64,000 nt of DNA from Peribacillus frigoritolerans (GCF_040250305.1 NZ_CP158190.1:3380001-3444000), one strand, 5' to 3'; positions 33,921 through 43,265 are shown, numbered from the stretch's first letter. Numbers and translations: made by a program. Notes: generated from the sequence alone by a model not told the origin.

Positions 33921-35108
33921 TTACTCCTCGATTTCTTTTTGAAAGGATTCTGATATGGTGCCTAAATTGCGAATCTTTGCTTTAATGGTTACATTCACGT
34001 CCAAATTTGCGAATTCCTGATCCCAATTTCCTTCTAAACGTTTCCATGCTTTAGGATCGGTTCTATGAATTTCTTCACCAAAACCGAAAATGTCACTTTG
34101 ATACTTCTCTTGAAGCGTTTTTATCGATCCTTCTATTTTATCCTTAATGTCTTTTGCGTATCTTTTATTCAATTCTTCGATTTTTTCAGGTTTAGTTAAA
34201 TCGATTGTGCATTCTACTTCACCTATACTCCCTTCTGAGGTGACATTTATATCTATTCTCGGATTTCCTTTTTCCATTTTCCCCTTGATTTTCGTTTTTG
34301 AACTAGTCGTGTTGACCGTAATTTGCTCACCTTCACATGGAATATTTACCGCAGTGGACTTAACATGATCTGTAATGTAACTAACACCTTTACTGTCGTT
34401 CCTGTTTAACCAGCCGACAAGTTTATCCTTCTTGAATACTCCAAGATAATCCAAACGCAAGCCGGATTTCGGGGAGATATTTTGTGCATTCGTAACATTG
34501 CTTCCTGATTCGGGATCACCATAAACGAGAATCCCCGTTAGCATGGCCTGTCTCCCTTTGCTGACGATACTGCTGACCAGCTCATCCAAAGTGACCGTCC
34601 TTGTCGGTGCCCACCTTCTCTCTGAATTTTCCAAGGCATCAAAAACTTTATTAGCCGGTATTTTTTCAAGGGCCGTTTGCACATTAAGCGTTTCATAAGC
34701 AGTTGCCCCCTTTGCAACGGTCATATAGAAATCCGAACGCAACTCCTTTTGCCGGGAAAGGACATCCAGAGGTTTTGCAATTCCTGCCCTGGCCATTTCC
34801 TCACCAAAGACGATTTCACGAAGATGTGCGACATATAACCTCCTTGGTACATCAGTTGATAGGCTTCTAATTGCTTCAGCAATGGTTGCACCGCTTTTCC
34901 TGAAGGTTACAACTTCCGTGCGGCCAGAACGGGCATCACCTGCCAGCTCACTCGAATTTAGAACTTGGACGGTTACAAGATACCCATCTTCTTTTTTATC
35001 AATTCCCATGGCAGTAACGATGGCAAGTTCGTTCAACTCAATGCTGCTCCAACAGCCGGATAAACAAATTATAGGTAACATTAAAAATACCTTTAGCATT
35101 TTTTTCAT
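33921..35108 (-). CDS. Spore germination receptor lipoprotein C (Ger(x)C family)
   Basis: The 395-residue lipoprotein has a signal peptide and lipobox at the N-terminus (ICLSGCWSS) and the Ger(x)C landmark WSSIELNELAIVTAMGIDK. Three alpha/beta domains follow, with the late EEIHRTDPKAWKRL motif. It sits on the outer face of the inner spore membrane with GerAA and GerAB. It begins 25 bp after gerAA. Confidence 0.9.
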   Translation of the reverse strand: MKKMLKVFLMLPIICLSGCWSSIELNELAIVTAMGIDKKEDGYLVTVQVLNSSELAGDARSGRTEVVTFRKSGATIAEAIRSLSTDVPRRLYVAHLREIVFGEEMARAGIAKPLDVLSRQKELRSDFYMTVAKGATAYETLNVQTALEKIPANKVFDALENSERRWAPTRTVTLDELVSSIVSKGRQAMLTGILVYGDPESGSNVTNAQNISPKSGLRLDYLGVFKKDKLVGWLNRNDSKGVSYITDHVKSTAVNIPCEGEQITVNTTSSKTKIKGKMEKGNPRIDINVTSEGSIGEVECTIDLTKPEKIEELNKRYAKDIKDKIEGSIKTLQEKYQSDIFGFGEEIHRTDPKAWKRLEGNWDQEFANLDVNVTIKAKIRNLGTISESFQKEIEE

Positions 35109-35133
35109 AGTGAACCCTCATAATCTCATCATT

Positions 35134-36813
35134 TTATCTAGGTGGTTTAGGAGAACTTACATCTCCTCTGTCTGTATCATTTTTACTGATCAAACGAGGC
35201 CGCTTTAATAATGACCAATGCGGCATACGAATGATGTTGTCTTTTTGATCTTGTAAAATGAATGGTGCATTTGGAGCTAAATATGGTAAACCAAAAGATC
35301 GTATGCTATTTAAATGCAGGACCATCACGATTAGCCCCAAAATGATCCCGTATAACCCAAATGTAGCGGCAAGGATCATAAACAAGAATCGAAGCATCCG
35401 AAAAGCCATGGCCATACTATTGGCTGGGAACACAAAGCTGCAGATGGCTGTTAAGGACACGATGATAACCATTGTTGCTGAAACGAACCCTGCTTCGACA
35501 GCAGCCTGTCCAATAACTAATGCACCCACGATGGAAATGGATGAACCGATTGCCCTAGGCATCCTCACACCTGCCTCACGCAAGATTTCAAATACTACCT
35601 CCATCAGCATCGCCTCTACAAAAGCTGGAAAAGGAACACCCTCTCGCTGTGAGGCTAGACTTATGAGTAAAGGAGTAGGAAGCATTTCTTGATGAAAGGT
35701 TGAGACAGCGATATAAAGTGATGGTGTAAGCAAAGCAAGGAAAAAGGATAAATACCGTAATACTCGAATTAATGTTGCAATGTCTGCCCGTTGATAATAG
35801 TCTTCACTGGACTGGAAAAAATGCACCATCAATGCTGGAACGATAAGGACAAACGGAGTTCCGTCAATTAGTATCGCAATCCTTCCTTCTAAAATGGCAG
35901 CGGCTACAGCATCAGGACGTTCCGTATTATAAACGGTTGGAAAAGGAGTGTATACTTCATCCTGAATAAGCTCTTCAATGTAACCACTCTCAAGAATCGC
36001 ATCTATATTGATTCGATTTAACCGGCTTTGCAATTCTGAAACCGTTTTATCATTGGCAACACCTTTTAAATACATAATCGCAACGTCTGTTTGCGTTTTT
36101 TCTCCAATCTGCTTTGTTTCAAGCCAAAGGTTTGGATCTTTTATTCTCCGTCGTATTAAAGCAGTATTTGTTCGCAGCGTTTCAGTAAACCCATCCTTTG
36201 GTCCTCTTACTACTGTTTGGGAGGAAGGTTCTTGAACTCCGCGATCGGCCCAATCTCTTGAGCCGAGTGCCATTCCTTTTGGGGAGCCGTCCATCAATAA
36301 CATCGTGTCTCCCGATAAAACATGGTTAAAAAGCTTTTGAAAATCAGTTATTTCCACTATTCCCCCTACAGGAAGAGTATTTGATTTTATTATTTCAAAA
36401 CAATCAGGGACTGCTACGTCCAAGTCAGCGTTCCGAATTTCAACCATCAAAGTGTCGAGGATTAAATCTTGGATGGAAGCTGAATCCGTTAATCCATCTG
36501 TGTAAACGATACCTAACTTAATTTCCCCATTTTTACCTGCTTGAAAATCCCTTATAACTATGTCTGAACTATTTCCTAACGTTTTCTTAATATGGTCTAA
36601 ATTATATTGAAGATCAGAGGATATAAGTTTTGTTTGATGATTCTTTGAGTCTTTACTTCGGTTTTGGGCTTGAACCGGATTTTGGTTTTGATTTTTAGTT
36701 TTGCTGGAGTTTGGATGTTCGCTTTGCTTTAGGTCTACTTCTTGTTTTTTACTTTTCACTGATTGTTTATCTTCAATTAACTTCCTCAATGGAATAGGAA
36801 CTCGAGATTTCAA
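35134..36813 (-). CDS. Spore germination receptor subunit A (GerAA family)
   Basis: The 559-residue protein has a large hydrophilic N-terminal domain (about 1-310) with VRGPKDGFTETLRTNTALIRRRI and a C-terminal membrane domain of five to six helices (FPAFVEAMLMEVVFEILREAGVRMP). Its first 70 residues are a low-complexity Lys/Gln/Asn-rich tail longer than in GerAA of B. subtilis. I use the TTG at 36813 after GAGGGGG. It is the first gene of the operon and should be expressed in the forespore under SigG, but I could not identify a convincing SigG promoter. Two AATTGCAATT palindromes lie upstream. Confidence 0.88.
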   Translation of the reverse strand: MKSRVPIPLRKLIEDKQSVKSKKQEVDLKQSEHPNSSKTKNQNQNPVQAQNRSKDSKNHQTKLISSDLQYNLDHIKKTLGNSSDIVIRDFQAGKNGEIKLGIVYTDGLTDSASIQDLILDTLMVEIRNADLDVAVPDCFEIIKSNTLPVGGIVEITDFQKLFNHVLSGDTMLLMDGSPKGMALGSRDWADRGVQEPSSQTVVRGPKDGFTETLRTNTALIRRRIKDPNLWLETKQIGEKTQTDVAIMYLKGVANDKTVSELQSRLNRINIDAILESGYIEELIQDEVYTPFPTVYNTERPDAVAAAILEGRIAILIDGTPFVLIVPALMVHFFQSSEDYYQRADIATLIRVLRYLSFFLALLTPSLYIAVSTFHQEMLPTPLLISLASQREGVPFPAFVEAMLMEVVFEILREAGVRMPRAIGSSISIVGALVIGQAAVEAGFVSATMVIIVSLTAICSFVFPANSMAMAFRMLRFLFMILAATFGLYGIILGLIVMVLHLNSIRSFGLPYLAPNAPFILQDQKDNIIRMPHWSLLKRPRLISKNDTDRGDVSSPKPPR

Positions 36814-37285
36814 TGCTAACCCCCTCATAACCAATAGCCCGTTAAAATTATGTTTTCACCTTGGCTGCAATTATATCCATCTAAGTAAAATAAATTGCAA
36901 TTAATTTTCAAGAGCAAAATTCAATTAAAAGTTGCTGAAGATGGCTCGGATATTAACATTTTTGGACCTGTTTTTTCCACATAATTGAATTGCAATTAAC
37001 CACTTCCTTCCATCACTGTAAACTCGGAAGCAACCTCTCTTTTGGAGTCAGTTCAATAGGTATAATATTAAAAATGGATTTACTAGGCACCTGAAGCACA
37101 ACTAATCAAATTTATTGGAAGTTATGTTTAAAAGTATCCTATGAGTAACTGCATAGATTGCCAATATTCGCATAATCTATTATCATTTTCGAGAGCAACG
37201 ACTTTAATGTTTTCTTGTTTGATAAAGTGGAATGAAGTTGGTCGGTTTAAGGGCACGAAAAAAGATAAATGAAGAAAAACCCTGC
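36814..37285. other. Intergenic region upstream of the germination operon
   Basis: Holds AATTGCAATTAA twice, at 36893-36904 and 36988-36999, 95 bp apart. It must also contain the operon promoter. No gene seen; the small frames here lack ribosome sites. Confidence 0.35.
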
Positions 37286-37318
37286 AGAGATTTCTCTCCA
37301 CAGAGTTTCTATAAGCTT
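37286..37318 (-). terminator. Terminator-like hairpin downstream of the truncated GNAT gene
   Basis: On the minus strand an interrupted stem (AAAC-CTG-GAGA / TCTC-CAG-GTTT) ends in T residues. It may be the original terminator of the acetyltransferase gene. The stretch 37319-37543 holds another small hairpin (CCAGGTTTATAACCTGG) and no gene. Confidence 0.45.
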
Positions 37319-37543
37319 TCAACTAATTTTTTGGTGCAGGGCACCTTGCCTTTGAATATGCGAATCGTTTTTTTCGTTTGTTTAATCCCAGGTTTATAAC
37401 CTGGTTTTTCCCACCTTAACTTCTTCATTAATAATGTTTTTTACCCACTTTTTCCTCACTCTAGAAGTGAAAAAAGGTACTATCAACAGCTAAAAAAATT
37501 GTACATGAAACGACGAAAAATATATGGTAACAAGGCACCGAAT

Positions 37544-37897
37544 TCAAGATTCCAATGTAATATATTCAGCTCCCTGGTCTTTTGCCCAATTATGTATATA
37601 ACTTAGCAGATTATAACCAAGGCCACTAGGACGATGATTTTCATCAGTAACCAAATCTTGCACATAAACATAGCGTTCATTGTATGAATCTTCACGCCAG
37701 CTAATACCTGCTAACGCTACGATGCTCGTATCATGATATAAAGCAAATAACTTTTTACCCTCCTTACGCATTTCATTTAATAATTCTAGATATTCCTTAA
37801 AAGTCAAATCAGTACGCAACTGACTTAATATTGGATAAGCCTGTAAGAATTGATGTTCTACAGTTAACTCTACTATATTTTCCACTGGTATTTTCAT
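37544..37897 (-). pseudogene. GNAT-family N-acetyltransferase, C-terminally truncated
   Basis: The 117-residue frame follows GNAT order: substrate loop, VALAGISWRED strand, the YVQDLVTDENHRPSGLGYNLL acetyl-CoA site, then AEYITLES and a stop. Intact relatives go on for about 30 residues past this point (a helix with H/R-FYE and a final strand), and those are missing. The break falls at an aagGCACC-like motif. It may be an inactive gene or a short functional form. The ribosome site and start are intact. Confidence 0.65.
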
Positions 37898-38640
37898 TCT
37901 AATATTCCCCTACCTTTTTTAAGTTTTATGGCTTCGCCTTCCCTTTATGAATCCGGATTAAATTTCTGACATATAACCAAGGGCAAATTAAACATCAAAT
38001 AAATGTTTTCAATAATTGTGTGTCTAACAGTTTCCCATTCTTCTCCTTTCTCCATATTTATTAGATATACACACATAGATATACACATAAATAATATGCA
38101 AGAATCGCGCCAACTCAAATCTATTACAAATAAAAATATTGTTGCATCTTTACCTTAATTGACGTAACGAAGCAGGTTAATCAGAAAATCTCACCAAATG
38201 AAATTTGATGAAAAATCAGTTAAATCAAATATTCAGTTCCTAAAACATTATGATGTGGGGGAATTTAAATACTTTCTCTTGGACCATTAGGAGAAGCTAC
38301 ATAATGGAAGTGGGACAAGTAAAATTATTCTTCTATTATCTAAAGTATGTATGGCCGTTTCTCAAATCCGAGACAAAATATTCAATTGTCAAACACATAG
38401 GAAGATAATTTATAAACGAGTGATGGGTAAATTCGCACGACAAAACATGGCGTGTGATTTCCGAAATAAGAAATAAGAATAATATAAAAAGCAGCAAAAT
38501 CGAGCCCGAATAATGAAATGGGAATCGACTTTCGAAGAAAAGCCAAGACGATTCAAATTAATTTCCGTGTGAATAACTTGAATATGAATAGCCAAAACTA
38601 TGGAGTAAAGAAGGAAGGAACAAACATAAAGGAGAAAAAA
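37898..38640. other. Long intergenic stretch with possible germination-gene debris
   Basis: No intact gene. Around 38466-38502 the sequence closely resembles part of the gerAB coding region near 33175-33215 (same strand), suggesting a fragment of a germination gene. The rest is AT-rich with no clear signals apart from the ribosome site at the right end. Confidence 0.35.
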
Positions 38641-39723
38641 ATGCCTGGTAGTTTCAAAATTTCTTCACATCAAATGATGATTTTTTATTCTTTTGTACTC
38701 GGTAGGAACGGTTATTTTACATACTCCTTCTCCTTTAGCTGGTTTTGCAAAGCAGGATGCGTGGCTTGCTGCATTATTTAGAACAGGAATCGCATTAATT
38801 TTTGTATGGTTCCACATCAGGGTTGGAAATTTATATCCTGAACTCCCTTTAGATCAAATAAATGAAAAGGTTTTCGGTAAGTTAGTCGGAATGATGATCA
38901 ATTTCACATTTTTTATCTGGTCTTTTTCAACTGCTGCCGAGACAATTTATTATATGGGGAATTTCATTGAAACTTTTTGGATGCCGGATACTCCACTTGC
39001 AGCATTAAATATAATGTTAGCTGCAGTTGTGATCTTTACAGTTCGCCTTGGTATTGAAACTTTTACACGTACGTTGGAAATATTCTTCATACCCGTATTA
39101 ATATTACTGACTATTTTTTTGGTATCCATCATTCCTCAAGCCAATATCCAAAACATTCAGCCAGTATTTGAAAATGGAGCCAAACCTGTCATACGTGCGA
39201 CACTTTTTTTCATCAGCGTGTTCACGCTATCTCCTGTTATGTTTTTAATGATTTTCCCTTCAAAAGTCAATGAAAGTAAAAAAGGGGGTAAAGCTTTTTT
39301 TATCGGCACATTGATCGGAGGAATCATTTTAATTCTGTTTATCATGCTGGATATTTTGGTTCTTGGACTCGATACCACAGCAAGAAATATCGCTCCAAGT
39401 TATACGATGGCAAAAAAATAAATATAGGGAATTCCTAATGCGGGCACGATTTGGATTTTTACAACCTATCGGTGATGTATTTTTATGTATCGGTTGTTGT
39501 TTTTTCAAACATATTCAATATAAAAGATTATCGTCCATTTACTACGGCTTTAGGGATGATAATGGTTTTGATTGTTTTTCCGATGGTACCATCATCCGGG
39601 GAATTTAATAGAAATATATGGTTATTCTATGCATGGACTTATGGTCTGGTCATGCCTTTATTATTGATTATCACGGCTAAATTTAATAACGCCATTAATA
39701 AGCACCATGGCAGCCAACAATGA
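38641..39723 (+). pseudogene. Broken GerAB-family germination permease gene
   Basis: The ATG at 38641 has a good ribosome site and opens with KISSHQMMIFYSFVL. The GerAB-like reading then continues in another frame (GTVILHTPSPLAGFAKQDAW, from about 38700 to 39419) and again in a third from about 39451 (FYVSVVVFSNIFNIKDYRP) to 39723. One slip falls in a run of seven A residues near 39412. Joined, the pieces make a near full-length GerAB of about 360 residues, but at least two frameshifts break it. There is no accompanying A or C gene. Confidence 0.85.
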
Positions 39724-39814
39724 TAATGACCAAAACGATTAAAAGAACATCATAAAAATTCCAGAAGTCCGAAATTGTCGGGGTTAATGAATATTTACGA
39801 ATGAGGTGAGTATA

Positions 39815-40381
39815 TTGAAACATAAAATAATCATCATTTTCAGTCTGGTTTTTATAGCATTCATGACTGGCTTACTCATCTTTTACCTCATAAAAGATGA
39901 TTCTTCCCGATGGATGGTAGCCCTTGGGGGAATATTGGTAAGTGCCTTGCCCATTTTATTACTGTTTGTAAAAAATAATCCTTTTAACATTCCAATCATA
40001 ATCGGTTACTATGTTTTTATTTTCTGTACGACATTTTTAGGGTCTATCGCAAATTTTTATGTGGATTTTAAATGGTGGGACTCTGGCCTTCACTTCTACA
40101 AAGGTATTTTCGTGGCTTTTGTTGGAATTGCTCTTTATAAACAATTCATTCCTCCAAAAGCGAGAAAAGATGTTTCAAGGTGGGTCATCTTTCTATTTGT
40201 TCTCTCACTTTCAGTCATTGCCACTGTTCTTTGGGAAATATATGAGTTCGTAGGAGATATCACTTTTACTCATACCATGCAGCGAGGCGGTAATAAAGAC
40301 ACCATGTACGATATAATTTACGGTCTTACGGGCGGCCTGCTTATCTCCATTTATTCTATTGTACAAAAATCAAAATTATAA
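39815..40381 (+). CDS. YjdF/DUF2238-like membrane protein, first of tandem pair
   Basis: The 188-residue protein has about six membrane segments and the motifs WWDSGLHFYKG, WEIYEFVGD and GGNKDTMYD, which fit the DUF2238 (YjdF) membrane family of unknown function. The TTG at 39815 lies five bases after GAGGTGA. It is followed 17 bp later by a paralog of nearly equal length with the same motifs. The conserved Trp, His, Asp and Glu around membrane helices could bind metal or protons, but that is speculation. Confidence 0.65.
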   Translation: MKHKIIIIFSLVFIAFMTGLLIFYLIKDDSSRWMVALGGILVSALPILLLFVKNNPFNIPIIIGYYVFIFCTTFLGSIANFYVDFKWWDSGLHFYKGIFVAFVGIALYKQFIPPKARKDVSRWVIFLFVLSLSVIATVLWEIYEFVGDITFTHTMQRGGNKDTMYDIIYGLTGGLLISIYSIVQKSKL

Positions 40382-40398
40382 TTTATAGAGGTATTCAT

Positions 40399-40974
40399 AT
40401 GAATCGGAAGCTAGTTATTTCATTAAGTTCAGTGTATGTACTTTTCATGGCAGCTTTATCTATTTTTTACTATACATCCGATGAAACTTTTAAATCACTC
40501 GTTTCGATAGGCGGTGTGGTATGTGGAGCAATTCCCCTTTTATTGGCCCTATTTACCAAGCTTCAATTCAATCTGCCAATAATCATTTCCTATTTAATCT
40601 TCTTATTCGGTTCACAATATTTAGGATCTATTTTAGGTTGGTATGGACTGGGATGGTGGGACACATTCTTACATTTACTAAGCGGTTCCCTTCTCGCTTT
40701 TACGGGAATCGCTTTATATGAACGATTGATATACAGAAATGCAGGCAAAGAAATATCCCCTTGGTTTGTCTTTTTGTTTACTCTCTCCTTCTCAGCACTT
40801 GGTGGTGTCATATGGGAGATTTACGAATTTAGTTCTGATCAATTATTCGGAATGACACTTCAAGGCGGGGGAAATAAGGATACAATGATAGATTTAATTG
40901 CGGATACTGTTGGAGGTCTTATCATTGCAGTGTGGGCCGGAGTGCGGACAAAGATTAAGTTAAAGAAAACATGA
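40399..40974 (+). CDS. YjdF/DUF2238-like membrane protein, second of tandem pair
   Basis: The 191-residue paralog of the preceding gene has matching motifs: GWWDTFLHLLSG, WEIYEFSSD and GGGNKDTMIDL. The shared order and spacing show a local duplication. The two proteins differ through most of the membrane segments, so the duplication is not recent and a heterodimer is possible. ATG 40399 follows AGAGGT. Confidence 0.65.
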   Translation: MNRKLVISLSSVYVLFMAALSIFYYTSDETFKSLVSIGGVVCGAIPLLLALFTKLQFNLPIIISYLIFLFGSQYLGSILGWYGLGWWDTFLHLLSGSLLAFTGIALYERLIYRNAGKEISPWFVFLFTLSFSALGGVIWEIYEFSSDQLFGMTLQGGGNKDTMIDLIADTVGGLIIAVWAGVRTKIKLKKT

Positions 40975-41039
40975 AAAAACCCTTTTCTTTTATCTTATTG
41001 TAAAATAACAGCAAACCATATGATATTTTGAGGGTTGAC

Positions 41040-41172
41040 TGCATTAAAAAAACGTTCCAGTTGATTTCAGAAGTCCACTCCTTTTCCGCCGACTGTCTGC
41101 CGAGCCTCCTCAACACAAACGTCTCCGGGGTCTCGGCTAGCCAGTTATTCGGCAGGTATGTCGCAAATTCTC
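41040..41172. repeat. Interspersed repeat A, copy 4
   Basis: Same landmarks as copies 1 and 2 (CAGTTGATTTCAGAAGTCC, GCCGACTGTCTGCC, GGGGTCTCGGCTAGCCAG, CGGCAGG, GTCGCAAAT). As at the first locus it is followed about 110 bp later by a B element. Confidence 0.8.
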
Positions 41173-41278
41173 AATTTAAAGAGGATTTCATCCGTATAGA
41201 TAACCAATTTTTTCGGAGTGAAAGCATTTCGAACCTTTACCGACATGAGGGGTTCTATCTAAATTTTAAAACAAAGTG

Positions 41279-41340
41279 ATTGGAGCGGGTGTTCGAGACT
41301 CCTGCGGGAAAAGCGAGTGCCTGGAGGCAGCGTTCATTGT
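41279..41340. repeat. Interspersed repeat B, truncated copy 2
   Basis: GATTGGAGCGGGTGTTCGAG, CTCCTGCGGGAA and AGCGAGTGCC are shared with 20165-20290; the second half is missing, replaced by a short GGAGGCAGCG end. Confidence 0.75.
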
Positions 41341-41355
41341 ACAAACCATAAAAAA

Positions 41356-41395
41356 ACTGTAGACAAACTCGACTTTAATCGAGTTTGTCTACAGT
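41356..41395. repeat. Inverted-repeat hairpin element, copy 3 (17-bp perfect arms)
   Basis: ACTGTAGACAAACTCGA and its exact reverse complement flank a short loop. Best-preserved member of the family also seen at 19818 and 23198. Confidence 0.8.
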
Positions 41396-41398
41396 CTG

Positions 41399-41427
41399 AA
41401 ACGACCCTCTTATCGATGGTCGTTTTT
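41399..41427 (+). terminator. Terminator between the DUF2238 pair and the MltG-like gene
   Basis: AAACGACC and GGTCGTTT pair, and a T run follows on the plus strand. It lies immediately before the stop of the converging minus-strand gene. Confidence 0.7.
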
Positions 41428-41430
41428 AGT

Positions 41431-41901
41431 TCATTTAAATATGATGGAAATTATTTTTTCCGTCGTCATCGCACTATCCACCACATATGTTCCAGGTCGT
41501 AATCCGTTGGCCTTGCCTTTCTTTTCAACCGCGTCGGAAAACTCATTTGCATTTTTAATGACTTTTGCCTTTTGCAGGGTTTTCCCCACATCGATGCTTG
41601 TCGAGCCTTTAGACACAGAAAGAACTGTACGGTATATGATTTTTTCTGTTGGTTCTTTTACCGTTTCTTTTTCCGCTTCCGCTTTATCTTTAACCGACTG
41701 TGCTTCAGCAATCTGTTCTTCCCATTCTTTTTCGGAATGTATGACATACCCTTCTGAAGCCAGAGACTCTTTCATTTCATCTTCTGATAGTTTCTCCGAT
41801 GTGCCGGTCGCTTCACCTGGACCAAAGAAGTACACTGCACCGCATAAGCCTGCTGCAACAACAATGCCTCCGGCAAAGCTGCGCATTGATTTAGATGTCA
41901 T
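41431..41901 (-). CDS. Small membrane-anchored protein with MltG/YceG-like C-terminus
   Basis: The 156-residue protein has one N-terminal membrane segment (about residues 8-28), an acidic/Lys-rich linker, and a C-terminal stretch (GKTLQKAKVIKNANEFSDAV...LRPGTYVVDSAMTTEKIISIIF) that resembles the LysM-like front part of MltG/YceG transglycosylases. The catalytic half of MltG is absent, so it may bind peptidoglycan or act as a regulator. I use the ATG at 41901, preceded by AGGAG, which overlaps the end of the upstream gene by 11 bp; the two are coupled. Confidence 0.6.
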   Translation of the reverse strand: MTSKSMRSFAGGIVVAAGLCGAVYFFGPGEATGTSEKLSEDEMKESLASEGYVIHSEKEWEEQIAEAQSVKDKAEAEKETVKEPTEKIIYRTVLSVSKGSTSIDVGKTLQKAKVIKNANEFSDAVEKKGKANGLRPGTYVVDSAMTTEKIISIIFK

Positions 41902-42271
41902 TGGCCACATTTCTCCTTTCATTCTTCGTTATTATGTAAGGAGTAAGCATGCGTTCTATTTCATCTTCCGGCTGTTTTGTCTTCAGTGCGATGCTTTCAA
42001 ATGAATAGCCTCGCTTATGTAGGTCGAGTACTTCACGCAACAAGACCCGCTTTTCGGAAGACATTGCTAGAATGCCTGCCTCTTGCACCGTAATTTCAGC
42101 ATCTATCTCGATGTTTCTGATTTTTTCCTGTAATACATTCATTTCATCTCCAAAAGTGATTGCAACCTGTTCCAATTGACTGTCCACTTTTACAGAATCC
42201 TTTTTAATAAACGATAAAATGAACAGTAATACTGCTGCAGCAAACAAAATGATCAGAGCCCATTCCATCAT
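41891..42271 (-). CDS. Membrane protein with coiled coil and helix-turn-helix-like tail (SwrB/DUF2802-like)
   Basis: The 126-residue protein has an N-terminal membrane helix (residues 4-21), a predicted coiled coil to about residue 65, and a C-terminal segment (HKRGYSFESIALKTKQPEDEIERML) that looks like a small helix-turn-helix. The layout recalls SwrB and DUF2802 proteins, but I cannot name a clear ortholog. Its end overlaps the MltG-like gene, so the two are co-expressed. ATG 42271 lies eight bases after AAGGAGG. Confidence 0.6.
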   Translation of the reverse strand: MMEWALIILFAAAVLLFILSFIKKDSVKVDSQLEQVAITFGDEMNVLQEKIRNIEIDAEITVQEAGILAMSSEKRVLLREVLDLHKRGYSFESIALKTKQPEDEIERMLTPYIITKNERRNVANDI

Positions 42272-42731
42272 TCTATGTCCCTCCTTAATCTTTGAATCTA
42301 TTATCTCGCTTTCTAATTATATATTGATTTGTTCCAAAACTCGATTTAAAAGAACAAAATACCACAATAGTCACGTATTTATGACAAAAAAAGGCGCGGC
42401 AAGGCCATCCATAACTATTAATAATCAAAAAACGAAAAAAACAGCTTCCATTTGAGGACCATTTTACCATAATCCATTCATCATTAATACCATTGTTAGT
42501 ATATTAAGGCAACATACTGCAAGAAAGCTGTCTAACTGGGTTATCAAACGTATAAATGGCATTCTTATTCACATCACCGCTTGTACTTCTCCCTTTAAAA
42601 ATCCAAGGGTTATATTAAATGACAAACACGTTTCCAAACGATAAGATATATATTATTAGGTTTCTTTTCCTGTTTCAGTGAATAGGTACGATTTCCCAGT
42701 GCCATTTTCGAACAATATTAAGGAGGATACA
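42272..42731. other. Divergent intergenic region, promoters not resolved
   Basis: Separates the minus-strand pair at 41431-42271 from ywnF. It should hold both promoters, but I see no close match to a sigma-A or SigB consensus and no gene with a ribosome site. Confidence 0.35.
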
Positions 42732-43178
42732 ATGAATATTAAAATAAATAATATACCTAGTTTCATGCAAGCCGAAATCGAACAACTTCAATCAAAATTG
42801 TCCCCCTTGTTGAAGAAAAATATGAAATACGGTTTTTTTTCGACTGTGATGATAGGCTTTTCCGTCATTAATCTTTTTTTCCTTTTATTTAAGAACGAAT
42901 CTTTACCCATCTCGAAAATTGCACTTGGAATCTATGCATTGGTGGGAGCTGTTGGATTTGCTTTATTAAAAGAAAACAAACACAACCAAAAAGAAATAGT
43001 GAAAATGAGTCAACAATATATGTTGGATAGAATTAAAAAAAGCAGCTATATAACAGATGCCAGAAAAAGTAATTACTTTAAAAGAGTAAATGAGCATCCG
43101 CTTACTGCCATGAATGTTTTTTTTGAGTTTCTTGCTGAAGAACAACAATGGAAGAACAAATCCTCTCACCCTGATTAA
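42732..43178 (+). CDS. ywnF: YwnF-like membrane protein (DUF5392)
   Basis: The 148-residue protein begins MNIKINNIPSFMQAEIEQLQ, has two membrane segments in the middle (about 35-55 and 62-80) and an amphipathic C-terminal part ending in NVFFEFLAEEQQW. Size and layout match B. subtilis YwnF (DUF5392), whose function is not known. The start ATG at 42732 follows AAGGAGG; an upstream frame extension lacks a ribosome site. It stands alone. Confidence 0.72.
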   Translation: MNIKINNIPSFMQAEIEQLQSKLSPLLKKNMKYGFFSTVMIGFSVINLFFLLFKNESLPISKIALGIYALVGAVGFALLKENKHNQKEIVKMSQQYMLDRIKKSSYITDARKSNYFKRVNEHPLTAMNVFFEFLAEEQQWKNKSSHPD

Positions 43179-43214
43179 TTTCAGTCGTTGAAATAAGCAA
43201 AAAACTCAGCACTA

Positions 43215-43265
43215 AAAAACAACTCAACCAGTGTGATCCAGTAAACTGCCGAATCACACTGGTTG
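43215..43265 (-). terminator. Terminator of the Rieske oxygenase operon
   Basis: AACCAGTGTGAT (43226-43237) and ATCACACTGGTT form a 12-bp perfect stem, with a T run a few bases later on the minus strand. It also ends ywnF convergently. Confidence 0.75.

Noticed and set aside
36814..36960. SigG promoter before gerAA
   Set aside because: A CATAAT-like -10 exists, but no -35 of the right type lies at the right distance, so I did not call it.
37128..37322. 64-codon minus-strand frame
   Set aside because: No ribosome site, and it covers a terminator-like hairpin.
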